Source of the DNA: JBNKVT01 sp050299335
GTDB taxonomy: Bacteria; Pseudomonadota; Alphaproteobacteria; Rhodobacterales; Rhodobacteraceae
Direction: 5' to 3'
NCBI GenBank assembly: GCA_050299335.1
Contig: JBNKVT010000018.1
Coordinates: 1-64,000 of the forward strand
Length of the DNA stretch: 64,000 bases
Shown: positions 56,959 through 64,000 of the stretch, piece after piece
Numbering within the stretch: position 1 is the stretch's first letter
Layout: every line of letters starts with the position of its first letter
Notes under the pieces: generated by a model
Seen by the model: only the letters and a program-made list of their open reading frames with translations
Database searches by the model: none
Told to the model about the DNA's origin: nothing
Position numbers and translations under genes: made by a program

Positions 56959-57879
56959 ATGGGGTTCTGGACGTTTCTTCTCGGAGTGCCGCCGGTTCGC
57001 GCGGCAGGCGGGGAAACGGAACCCGAGGCGGAGGCCGGGGAAATTGGCGGCGGCGCGGACGGGTCCGGGATCGGGACCGATGGTGGCGCGGCGGACCTGG
57101 CGCCCGGGAGCCCGTCGCCTGACGGAGCGGACGGGACCGGCGAGGCGGACGAGGGTCCGCGATCTGTATCGGTCGGGGTATCCGAGACCGACGGTTCTGA
57201 GGAACCCCGTGCGGCGGGGCTTTCTGAAATCGCGGATACGCCCGAAGACACACCCGAAGACGCGCCGGAAAACATCTTCAAGGACGAGATCGGGTCAGAG
57301 GACGCGGCGCCTTTGGAAGAGGATGAGGACAGCCGCCTTCTCGACACGCTGATGGCCGTTGGGGCCGAGGTGGATCAGGCGAAAGCGGGAAAGGCCGAAA
57401 TGGACGCCGCCGAAGAGGTGGCGGAGGAGGCAGGGACGTCCGGGGGCGATGACATGCCCGAAGCGGAAACCGACACCTCCACCCCGCTCGCGCTGGAGGA
57501 TGTGGCGGATCTGGAACCGGAGACCGTGGCGCAGTCCTCGACGGCGGTCGACAGTCTTATGGGCCTGAGCACCGGGCACAAGAATGATGAGGTCCGCGCG
57601 ACTTTGGCGGCCATGGGCGACGATGGCAGCGCGCCGCGCCATGTGATCCATTTCGCCTATGCCACCGAGGGTTCGGCTTCGCAGCAGGCGATGGCCGACG
57701 AGCTTGGCGAGCACGGGTTCGATGTCGTCGATGCCGACGAGGAGGGCGCGATCCGGATGGAGCACACGCGCGAAGTCGCCTCGGCGGATTTCGACGCCTT
57801 CACCGATCTTCTGGAAGCGGAACTGGATGCCAAGGGCTGGCAGTATGACGGCTGGGAATGCGCCGTGGCGGGCGCGTGA
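56959..57879 (+). CDS. protein with C-terminal RraB-like domain on a long acidic extension
   Basis: 306 residues from the ATG at 56959, 6 bases after GAGGAG. Residues 20-205 are low-complexity, rich in Glu, Asp, Ala and Gly, with no recognisable fold. Residues 215-303 form an RraB-like domain (HVIHFAYATEGSASQQAMAD, HGFDVVDADEEG, FTDLLEAELDAKGWQYDGWEC). RraB inhibits RNase E in E. coli. Family members I know are short, so the acidic arm, which may mimic nucleic acid or bind the Arg-rich RNase E tail, is unusual. The first 16 residues are hydrophobic but not a clear signal peptide. Located between purC and purS. Confidence 0.72.
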   Translation: MGFWTFLLGVPPVRAAGGETEPEAEAGEIGGGADGSGIGTDGGAADLAPGSPSPDGADGTGEADEGPRSVSVGVSETDGSEEPRAAGLSEIADTPEDTPEDAPENIFKDEIGSEDAAPLEEDEDSRLLDTLMAVGAEVDQAKAGKAEMDAAEEVAEEAGTSGGDDMPEAETDTSTPLALEDVADLEPETVAQSSTAVDSLMGLSTGHKNDEVRATLAAMGDDGSAPRHVIHFAYATEGSASQQAMADELGEHGFDVVDADEEGAIRMEHTREVASADFDAFTDLLEAELDAKGWQYDGWECAVAGA

Positions 57880-57894
57880 AGGAAAGAGGCGGGG

Positions 57895-58134
57895 ATGAAG
57901 GCACGGGTACATGTGACACTGAAGACCGGGGTTCTGGACCCCCAGGGCGAGGCGGTGCGTCATGCGCTGGGATCGCTGGGGTTTCAGGGGGTCGGCGAGG
58001 TACGCCAGGGCAAGGTGATCGAACTGGACCTGGCCGAAACCGACCGCGCCAAGGCCGAGGCCGAGGTCAAGGCGATGTGCGAGAAGCTGCTCGCCAACAC
58101 GGTGATCGAGAATTACGCGGTGGAACTGGTCTGA
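57895..58134 (+). CDS. purS: phosphoribosylformylglycinamidine synthase subunit PurS
   Basis: 79 residues with GAGGCGGGG ahead of the ATG. PurS bridges PurL and PurQ in the three-subunit FGAM synthase. ARVHVTLKTGVLDPQGEAVRHALGSLGF and KVIELDL are typical. It overlaps the next gene, an alcohol dehydrogenase, by 1 base (TGATG). Confidence 0.95.
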   Translation: MKARVHVTLKTGVLDPQGEAVRHALGSLGFQGVGEVRQGKVIELDLAETDRAKAEAEVKAMCEKLLANTVIENYAVELV

Positions 58135-59171
58135 TGCGGGCGGCAGTGCTGGTCGCATACAACGCCGATCTGGATATCCAGGACCTGCCCGATCCCGCCT
58201 GCCCCGATGACGGGGTGGTGCTGAAAACGCTCGCCTGCGGGGTCTGCCGGTCGGACTGGCATGGCTGGGTTGGCGAGCATCCCAGGATCAAGCCGCCGCA
58301 GGTGCCGGGACACGAATATTGCGGCGAGGTGATCGCGGCAGGGCCGAATGCCACCTACCGCGAAGGCGACGTGCTGATCGCGCCCTTCATCCTCGCCTGC
58401 GGGTCCTGCGATTATTGCCGCGCAGGCGAGCAGAATTCCTGTTCCGATCAACGGCTTCCGGGCTTCATCGAACCGGGCGCCTTTGCCGAGCAGATCGCCG
58501 TGCCGCGCGACCACAACCTCATCCGCCTGCCCGAGAACATGTCACCGGTGATGGCCGCCGGGCTCGGCTGCCGGGTGACCACGGCGTGGAACGCACTGAC
58601 CGGAAGAGCGGCGTTAAAACCCGGCGAATGGCTGGCAGTGCATGGGACCGGTGGCATTGGCCTGTCGGCGATGCTCTTGGGCAAGGCCCTGGGCGCGCGC
58701 GTGGCAGTCGTCGATATCGTCGAGGAAAAACTCAACCATGCCAAACAGTTGGGCGCCGATCTTGCCATAAATGCCAGCGAAGGCGCGGTCGCGGCGCGCA
58801 TCAAGGACGCAACTGGCGGCGGGGCCCATGTCTCGATCGAGGCGCTGGGGATAGCGGCCACCACCAATGCCTCGCTGGAATGCCTGCGCCCGCTCGGTCG
58901 CCATGTACAGGTGGGGATGCCGGTCGGACATACCGCCGTGATGGAGATCAACATGAACGCAGTCTATATGGGCAACCTTTCGCTCTACGGCTCGCGCGGC
59001 ATGCCTGCCCGCGCCTATCCGCCGCTGTTGAGCCTGATCGCCTCGGGGGCCGTCGACCTGTCGCCGCTGATCGCCCGCGAGATTCCCTTGTCGAAGGCCT
59101 CGGACGAGCTGCGCGCCTTCAACGGCCCCGCCGCCCCCGGCGTGGCGGTGATCACGGATTTCGCGGCATGA
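58134..59171 (+). CDS. zinc-dependent alcohol dehydrogenase inserted between purS and purQ
   Basis: 345 residues, medium-chain dehydrogenase. Catalytic zinc ligands are Cys38 (GVCRSDWH) and His60-Glu61 (GHEYCGE). The structural zinc loop has Cys89, Cys92, Cys95 and Cys103. The NAD(P) motif is GTGGIGL near residue 170. It starts within the purS stop and its own stop overlaps the purQ ATG by 4 bases, so it is fully embedded in the purine operon. The alcohol substrate is unknown and no purine-related role for this family is known to me. Confidence 0.92.
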   Translation: MRAAVLVAYNADLDIQDLPDPACPDDGVVLKTLACGVCRSDWHGWVGEHPRIKPPQVPGHEYCGEVIAAGPNATYREGDVLIAPFILACGSCDYCRAGEQNSCSDQRLPGFIEPGAFAEQIAVPRDHNLIRLPENMSPVMAAGLGCRVTTAWNALTGRAALKPGEWLAVHGTGGIGLSAMLLGKALGARVAVVDIVEEKLNHAKQLGADLAINASEGAVAARIKDATGGGAHVSIEALGIAATTNASLECLRPLGRHVQVGMPVGHTAVMEINMNAVYMGNLSLYGSRGMPARAYPPLLSLIASGAVDLSPLIAREIPLSKASDELRAFNGPAAPGVAVITDFAA

Positions 59172-59839
59172 GGGCGGCGGTCATTGTATTCCCCGGATCG
59201 AACTGCGACCGGGACCTCGCGGTCGGGCTGGAACGCGCCTCGGGGCAGAAAACGGCGATGGTCTGGCACAAGGACACCGCGCTGCCTGAAGGCCTCGACC
59301 TCGTGGCGATCCCGGGCGGGTTTTCGTTCGGGGATTACCTGCGCTGCGGCGCGATTGCGGCACGGGCGCCGATCATGCGGGCGGTTGTCGAATTCGCCAA
59401 CAGGGGCGGCATGGTGCTGGGCATCTGCAACGGCTTTCAGGTACTGATCGAGGCCGGGCTGCTTCCCGGGGCACTAATGCGCAATGCGGACTTGAAATTT
59501 GTCTGCAAGGACGTTGTTCTTAAGACAGAAACCACCGCCACGCCCTTCACCCAAGGCCTGGCCGAAGGCGAGACCCTGCGTGTCCCGGTCGCCCATCACG
59601 ACGGTAATTTCTTCGCCGATACCGCCCTATTGGAGCGTCTGCGCGGTGAGGACCGGATCGCCTTTCGCTATGCCGAAAACCCCAACGGATCGACCGACGA
59701 CATCGCCGGGATCGTGTCGGACAATCGCCGAGTGCTGGGCCTGATGCCGCATCCCGAACGCCTGAACGATCCGGCCCTGGGCGGCACCGATGGCGCAAAG
59801 CTCTTCGCCTCGATGCTGACCTCGCTGGAAACCGCCTGA
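59168..59839 (+). CDS. purQ: phosphoribosylformylglycinamidine synthase subunit PurQ
   Basis: 223 residues. The glutaminase subunit of FGAM synthase. FPGSNCDRDLA at the N-terminus, the nucleophile Cys in GICNGFQVL and the C-terminal GLMPHPER with catalytic His/Glu are intact. purL does not follow; the next gene is a sensor kinase. Confidence 0.97.
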   Translation: MRAAVIVFPGSNCDRDLAVGLERASGQKTAMVWHKDTALPEGLDLVAIPGGFSFGDYLRCGAIAARAPIMRAVVEFANRGGMVLGICNGFQVLIEAGLLPGALMRNADLKFVCKDVVLKTETTATPFTQGLAEGETLRVPVAHHDGNFFADTALLERLRGEDRIAFRYAENPNGSTDDIAGIVSDNRRVLGLMPHPERLNDPALGGTDGAKLFASMLTSLETA

Positions 59840-59888
59840 AATCACGTCCCGTCTTGAGCGGATCGGGCGAAGGGCGTAGCCTCGGTCC

Positions 59889-61640
59889 ATGTTGAAACGC
59901 CTCGGAGACCTTCTCTATCAGCCGGCCCCGCTCTGGGTGCGGCTGGCGTTATTGGCATGTGCGGGCGCCGCGGCGCTGATCCTCTATATCTCCTCCAGCC
60001 TGCTGATCGACCGGTTCACCGAAACCCAGCGCAACGAAAGCCAGCTGAAGACGGCGCTTTATTCCGGCAATGTCAGCAGCTTGTTGCAACAGCAATCGCT
60101 GGTGCCGCTCCTGCTGGCCCGCGACCCGGTCTTCACCTCGGCACTGCAGTCGAAGGATTTCACCAACACCTCGCAGCGCCTGATCCAGTTCGCCGAGGAA
60201 ATCGGCGCCGAGGCGATCTATCTGCTCGATCTCGACGGGCGCACCGTGGCCACTTCCGACCGGCGCGAATTGGGGACGAGCTACACGGACCAACTCTATT
60301 TCATCCATGCGCTGCGCGAGAACGGCACCGTTTTCACGGTCACCGAAAGCGAGACACCGGGGGGGGCGTCTGGTTTCAACTATGCGCGCAAGATCACTGC
60401 GGGCGAGAACACGCTCGGCATTATCGTCGTGCAGGTGAACATGCGCCAGCTCGAAGACAGCTGGCGGCGGCGCAATGACCTCGTGGCAATCACCGACACG
60501 CAAGGACGGATCATCCTGTCCTCGATCCCGATGTGGCGGCAGAGAACCTTGGCCGAAGTACTTGGTGCCGAAGATCCGCGGCTCGGCGGCGATGGGGCTG
60601 AACTGGTCCCGGCGCAGGAGAACCCTTTTGTCTATATCAGTGGAAATGCCTTTTTGCGCTCGGAAAACCGCATCGGTTTTCGCGGCTGGCGGCTGAATTA
60701 TTTCTCCACCCTGACCTCGGTGCGCTCGCAGGTGGTCGGGGCGTTGGCGATCGAGATGCTGATCATGGCGCTGTTCGTGGCCATCGGCTTTTATCTGGTG
60801 CTGAAGCGAGCCCGGCGGGAATCAAAGGAAATCGCCTTTGAATCGAGCCAGCTGCGGGCGCTGAACGCGCGGCTTCTCGAAGAGATTGCCGAGCGGCAGC
60901 GGGTAGAGAAGAACCTCGAAAACGCCGAGTTGAGCCTGGAGCAGGCCTCGAAACTCGCCGCCCTGGGCCAGATGTCCGCTGCGGTCAGCCACGAACTGAA
61001 CCAGCCACTGGCGGCGATGCGCACCTATCTCGCGGGTGCCAAGCTGCTGATCCAGCGCAAGATGCCCGAAGAGGCTCTGTCGAGCTTCAACCGTATCGAC
61101 GACCTGATCGAGCGGATGGGCACCATTACCAAGCAGCTTAAATCCTATGCCCGCAAGAGCGAGGCCGACCTGAGCCCGGTGGATCTGCGCGACGCCGTCG
61201 ACGGGTCGCTGGCGATGATGGCGCCGCAACTGGGCCAGACCAAGGTCGAGATCCGCAAGACCCTGCCGACCAAGCCCACCATGGTGCTCGCCGACCCGGT
61301 GCGGCTGGACCAGATCATCGTCAACCTCTTGCGCAATGCGCTGGATGCCGTGGCGCTGGAGGAAAAACCGGTCATCGACATCCTGCTGGTCGAGGGCCGC
61401 GAGGTGACGCTTTCGGTGCGCGACAACGGCACCGGGCTTGCCGATCCCGAGCAATTGTTCGAGCCTTTTTACACCACCAAGAAACCCGGCGAGGGGGTCG
61501 GGCTGGGACTCGCCATTTCGGCGGGGATCGCGTCCGAGCTTGGTGGGCGGTTGATTGCCAGAAATGCCGATCCCAAAGGGGCGGTGTTTGAATTGCACCT
61601 GCCAAGAGCAGATATCAGTAGCGCCAAAGCAGCGGAGTAG
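59889..61640 (+). CDS. dctB: DctB-type sensor histidine kinase
   Basis: 583 residues. Membrane segments at about 15-37 and 287-307 enclose a periplasmic double-PDC sensor of the C4-dicarboxylate sensor type (IYLLDLDGRTVATSDRRELGTSYTDQLYF, FTVTESETPGG). A coiled linker leads to the kinase core: His near residue 368 (AAVSHELNQPLAAM), N box NLLRNALDAV, G1 DNGTGL and G2 GVGLGLAIS. By homology it senses C4-dicarboxylates; the ligand is not proven here and no dctPQM transporter is adjacent. Confidence 0.9.
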   Translation: MLKRLGDLLYQPAPLWVRLALLACAGAAALILYISSSLLIDRFTETQRNESQLKTALYSGNVSSLLQQQSLVPLLLARDPVFTSALQSKDFTNTSQRLIQFAEEIGAEAIYLLDLDGRTVATSDRRELGTSYTDQLYFIHALRENGTVFTVTESETPGGASGFNYARKITAGENTLGIIVVQVNMRQLEDSWRRRNDLVAITDTQGRIILSSIPMWRQRTLAEVLGAEDPRLGGDGAELVPAQENPFVYISGNAFLRSENRIGFRGWRLNYFSTLTSVRSQVVGALAIEMLIMALFVAIGFYLVLKRARRESKEIAFESSQLRALNARLLEEIAERQRVEKNLENAELSLEQASKLAALGQMSAAVSHELNQPLAAMRTYLAGAKLLIQRKMPEEALSSFNRIDDLIERMGTITKQLKSYARKSEADLSPVDLRDAVDGSLAMMAPQLGQTKVEIRKTLPTKPTMVLADPVRLDQIIVNLLRNALDAVALEEKPVIDILLVEGREVTLSVRDNGTGLADPEQLFEPFYTTKKPGEGVGLGLAISAGIASELGGRLIARNADPKGAVFELHLPRADISSAKAAE

Positions 61641-61643
61641 AAA

Positions 61644-62987
61644 ATGTCCTCAAAACCGGTGGTTGCGATCATCGACGACGAAGCAGACATGCGCACGTCG
61701 ATCGCCCAGTGGCTGACGCTTTCGGGGTTCAAGACCGAAACCTTCGAGAGTGCCGAAAAGGCGATGAAGGCGCTGGGACCGGAATTTCCCGGTGTGGTGA
61801 TCTCTGACATCAGGATGCCGGGGATCGACGGGATGGCCCTCTTGCGCCGGATGCAGTCGGTGGACCCGGCCCTGCCGATCATCCTGATCACCGGCCACGG
61901 CGATGTGGCGCTGGCCGTCGAGGCGATGCGGGTCGGGGCCTATGATTTCGTCGAAAAGCCCTTCGATCCGGAACGCCTCGCCGATCTGGCCAAGCGGGCC
62001 AATACGCAGCGGCGGCTGACGCTGGACAACCGCAACCTGCGCCGTGAGCTGTCCGACGGCACCATGCTGTTGCGCAAGCTTGTCGGCTCCTCCCAGGTGA
62101 TCGAGCAACTGCGCGCCACCATCCTCGATATCGCTCAGTCCGATGGTAATGTGCTGATCTGCGGCGAAACCGGCACCGGCAAAAGCCTGATCGCCCATGC
62201 TTTGCATGCCTGCGGACCACAGAAGGGCAACAATTTCGTCGCGCTCAATTGCGCCTCCCTCGAGGAGGCCGCGCTGGAGGTGGCGCTGTTCGGCCCGTCG
62301 GACAAGCCCGAGCAGCGCCCCGCGATCGAGCGTGCCGATGGCGGGACCCTGTGTCTGGAGGATATCGAGGCGATGCCCCCTGCCCTCCAGGCGCGGCTGT
62401 TGGCGGAATTGTCCAGCGAGGACGATGTCGAGGCGCCGCTGCGCGACATCAGGGTGATCTCGATCTCGTCGCGGATCACCAACCCCCATGAGTGCCCGCC
62501 CGAGCTGCGCGAGGACCTGTTTCACCGGCTGTCGGCCATGCATCTGGCGACCCCGCCGCTCCGCGACCGGGGCGAGGATATCCTTTTGCTGTTCAACCGC
62601 TTCTGCGCCCGGTTCGCCGAAGACTATGGCTGCGAGGCGCCTGAGGTCTCGGCCGACGATGCCGCCCGCCTGATCCAGTCGCGCTGGCCGGGCAATATCC
62701 GCCAGCTGATCAACGTCGCCGAACGTGCCGTTCTGGCCAAGCGGCGTGGCGAGGAGGGGCTGGCGAAGCTGCTGGCCCAGGATGAGGTGGTGGTGCCCAC
62801 CCCGGCCGCTATTGCCGAGAAGCCGCTGCGCGAGCATGTCGAGGCCTTCGAGAAGATGCTGATCGACAGCGCGCTGCGCCGCAACAAGGGCGCTGTATCG
62901 CAGGTGATGGAGGAACTGGCCCTGCCCCGCCGGACCCTGAACGAGAAAATGGCCAAATACGGGTTGGTGCGCGCCGAGTATCTGTGA
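61644..62987 (+). CDS. dctD: DctD-type response regulator with altered AAA+ motifs
   Basis: 447 residues, 3 bases after dctB. Receiver with Asp55 (VVISDIRMPGIDG), AAA+ domain with Walker A GETGTGKS, and a Fis-type C-terminal helix-turn-helix (GAVSQVMEELALPRRTLNEKM). Two departures from sigma-54 activators are visible: no GAFTGA loop (after ALFG the chain reads PSDKPEQRPAIERA), and Walker B is LCLEDIEAM where hydrophobic-DE is normal. It probably regulates without driving sigma-54 RNA polymerase and may have reduced ATPase activity. Confidence 0.9.
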   Translation: MSSKPVVAIIDDEADMRTSIAQWLTLSGFKTETFESAEKAMKALGPEFPGVVISDIRMPGIDGMALLRRMQSVDPALPIILITGHGDVALAVEAMRVGAYDFVEKPFDPERLADLAKRANTQRRLTLDNRNLRRELSDGTMLLRKLVGSSQVIEQLRATILDIAQSDGNVLICGETGTGKSLIAHALHACGPQKGNNFVALNCASLEEAALEVALFGPSDKPEQRPAIERADGGTLCLEDIEAMPPALQARLLAELSSEDDVEAPLRDIRVISISSRITNPHECPPELREDLFHRLSAMHLATPPLRDRGEDILLLFNRFCARFAEDYGCEAPEVSADDAARLIQSRWPGNIRQLINVAERAVLAKRRGEEGLAKLLAQDEVVVPTPAAIAEKPLREHVEAFEKMLIDSALRRNKGAVSQVMEELALPRRTLNEKMAKYGLVRAEYL

Positions 62988-63154
62988 TGCGCGGTTTTCT
63001 CTGGATGAAGCGCCTCGTCCAGAGGCCGCCCTCGCGCGGGCGGATCGTTCTGGTGTTGATCGTGCTCGGGTTCTGCCTTGTGCTCTGGGGCTATGAGCAG
63101 CTCTTCGGTTGGCCCGAGATGCTGAGGGTGGATCGGATTCGCGGTCTGCACTGA
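62987..63154 (+). CDS. 55-residue membrane protein overlapping dctD
   Basis: The ATG shares one base with the dctD stop (TGATG), so it is translationally coupled. The sequence starts MRGFLWMKRLVQRPPSRGR (basic, cytosolic), followed by one membrane segment (IVLVLIVLGFCLVLWGYEQLF) and a short tail with WPEMLRVDR. Function is unknown; position suggests a partner of the DctB/DctD system or simple co-expression. Confidence 0.7.
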   Translation: MRGFLWMKRLVQRPPSRGRIVLVLIVLGFCLVLWGYEQLFGWPEMLRVDRIRGLH

Positions 63155-63484
63155 GAATCCCGCCTGGCGCCCTGTGGATAAGTCGAGCGCCGCCCATATT
63201 TAGCCCCAATCACCACAAGCGGATGGCATTGCTCCCTATTCCATCTCAGGACGGTCCGGTCCCTTCATGCAGGACAAGCACCTGACTCCAGGGGGCTAAT
63301 ACCAAAATCGTATAGGTTCTGCCGCATCGCTCTTACGATTGCTGGCGATAGTTAACAGAATCCTGACAGCGCCAGAAATAGGCCTGAATACAGACCTATG
63401 ATCCGGCCCGGAGCGGGAGACCCGGCCTATCGTAGTGACGATCGGGGACGATGCTCTGACGTAAACGGTATTTGAGGACTTCAC
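63155..63484. other. 330-base intergenic region with a DnaA-box match
   Basis: No gene is evident. TGTGGATAA at 63173-63181 is a perfect DnaA-box match on the minus strand (TTATCCACA). The region contains AT-richer stretches around 63295-63365 (TTAACAGAATCCTGACAG) that may hold the promoter of the following gene. Confidence 0.4.
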
Positions 63485-63769
63485 ATGAAACATACGCTAG
63501 CCATCGCGGCGATCGCCGCCCTTCTCAACACCCCTGCCCTCGCATTCGAAAGCAACGGCCCACGCCAGCCTGCGACGGACCTGGCTGCCGATCTGAGCGA
63601 CACGGAGGTTTTCCAGGCTCGGCGGGCGCTCTGGAAAAGCTACGTGGCTGATACCGATCCCACAACGGTTCTCGGCACCTATTGGCAGGACCTTTCGGGT
63701 ACCGCCGACATGGTGCAGGTCATCAAATCCAGCTACGTGGTCGGCAAAGGCATCCTTTCGGCCAACTGA
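63485..63769 (+). CDS. small secreted protein, 94 residues
   Basis: A clear signal peptide (MKHTLAIAAIAALLNTPALA, cleavage after Ala20) is followed by about 74 mature residues with no cysteine and no recognised domain (TEVFQARRALWKSYVADTDPTTVLGTYWQDL). No strong ribosome site is seen, only AGGACTTCAC. A terminator lies just after it. Function is unknown. Confidence 0.7.
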   Translation: MKHTLAIAAIAALLNTPALAFESNGPRQPATDLAADLSDTEVFQARRALWKSYVADTDPTTVLGTYWQDLSGTADMVQVIKSSYVVGKGILSAN

Positions 63770-63799
63770 GCAGGCCGGGTTCTCCTGGCTCGACCACGA

Positions 63800-63837
63800 G
63801 GCGCCGGGCGCAGGCTGTCGCGCCCGGCGCCGTTTTT
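63800..63837. terminator. rho-independent terminator
   Basis: A perfect 12-bp GC stem (63800-63811 with 63820-63831), 8-base loop and T5. It ends transcription of the 94-residue secreted protein gene. Confidence 0.9.
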
Positions 63838-63961
63838 ACGGCTTGGTCAGCAAGCCACCGATTTCAGCGGTACGGGTTTTTTCAGAGACCACCAGCACCG
63901 GCTGGGCACCTGTAGAGACCTTGCGCATTGAACGGTGTTCGGGACCACATTTGGAACACAT
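63836..63961 (-). CDS. possible 41-residue CxxC micro-protein
   Basis: An open frame from the ATG at 63961 to the TAA at 63838-63836 reads MCSKCGPEHRSMRKVSTGAQ and ends GGLLTKP. AAAGGGGA precedes the ATG, but the spacing is only a few bases. An in-frame stop is just upstream, so it is not the end of a longer gene. The CxxCG motif could bind zinc. Coding status is doubtful. Confidence 0.3.
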   Translation of the reverse strand: MCSKCGPEHRSMRKVSTGAQPVLVVSEKTRTAEIGGLLTKP

Positions 63962-64000
63962 TCCCCTTTAAGCCGGTCCGGCCTGGCCCGCAGCCTGAAA

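Noticed and set aside
63296..63493. 65-residue minus-strand frame beginning MFHVKSS
   Set aside because: It overlaps the signal peptide region of the secreted protein, lacks a ribosome site and shows no recognisable motif.

Overview
The window is GC-rich chromosomal DNA of an alphaproteobacterium, most likely a member of the Rhodobacteraceae (Roseobacter/Rhodobacter group). The evidence is: an alphaproteobacterial SOS box (GTTC-N7-GTTC) in front of lexA; the dusB-ntrB-ntrC-ntrY-ntrX-trkA-trkH-hfq-hflX order; an NtrC without the GAFTGA loop, as known from Rhodobacter; a fused ispDF; a DUF1476 (F1-ATPase zeta) gene; carD convergent with rne; and RNase E ending in a GWW tail. Almost all of it is core genome. 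I see no insertion sequence, prophage, integrase, CRISPR array or rRNA operon, and only one tRNA.

Layout. 1-5 kb: the 3' end of an unknown gene with a strong terminator, then a tightly coupled minus-strand operon trpG-trpD-trpC-moaC-moeA followed by lexA. 5-9 kb: a divergent polysaccharide deacetylase, two lipoproteins, an alpha/beta hydrolase and an SCP2 protein. 9-14 kb: a Suv3-like RNA helicase, an S4 RNA-binding protein, FdxA and CarD. 14-21 kb: RNase E, penicillin-binding protein 1A and RF2. 21-24.4 kb: a tungstate/molybdate locus with an HTH plus oxyanion-binding-domain regulator, a MOT1-like permease and a TupA binding protein, but no TupB or TupC. 24.7-29.6 kb: tRNA-Arg(CCG), hisE/hisF, a secreted caspase-like protein, a small basic protein, an enoyl-CoA hydratase and a hot-dog thioesterase. 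29.7-34.4 kb: rplM-rpsI, rnd, a lipoprotein, sufE, hpt and a Coq10/RatA protein. 34.9-38.3 kb: amt, cinA, pgpA, ispDF. 38.4-51.3 kb: the nitrogen-regulation/potassium/RNA-chaperone cluster, ending at convergent miaA. 51.4-59.8 kb: bioY, purB, mprF, the ATPase zeta subunit, purC, an RraB-like protein, purS, an alcohol dehydrogenase and purQ. 59.9-64 kb: a DctB/DctD-type two-component pair, a micro-protein overlapping dctD, and a small secreted protein.

Functional links. RNA turnover recurs: RNase E, a Suv3-type helicase, RNase D, Hfq, HflX, MiaA and a protein carrying an RraB-like RNase E inhibitor domain. Molybdenum/tungsten metabolism is represented twice (moaC-moeA and the TupA/MOT1 locus). 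Nitrogen control (NtrBC, NtrYX, Amt) and purine synthesis (purB, purC, purS, purQ, hpt) are also present.

No clearly new defence or mobile system is visible. The items most worth a second look are the TupA/MOT1 arrangement with a 10-bp-phased AT-rich repeat in its promoter region, an alcohol dehydrogenase translationally coupled between purS and purQ, three AAA+ response regulators that all lack GAFTGA (one with an altered Walker B), the RraB domain on a long acidic extension, and the 55-residue membrane protein overlapping dctD.
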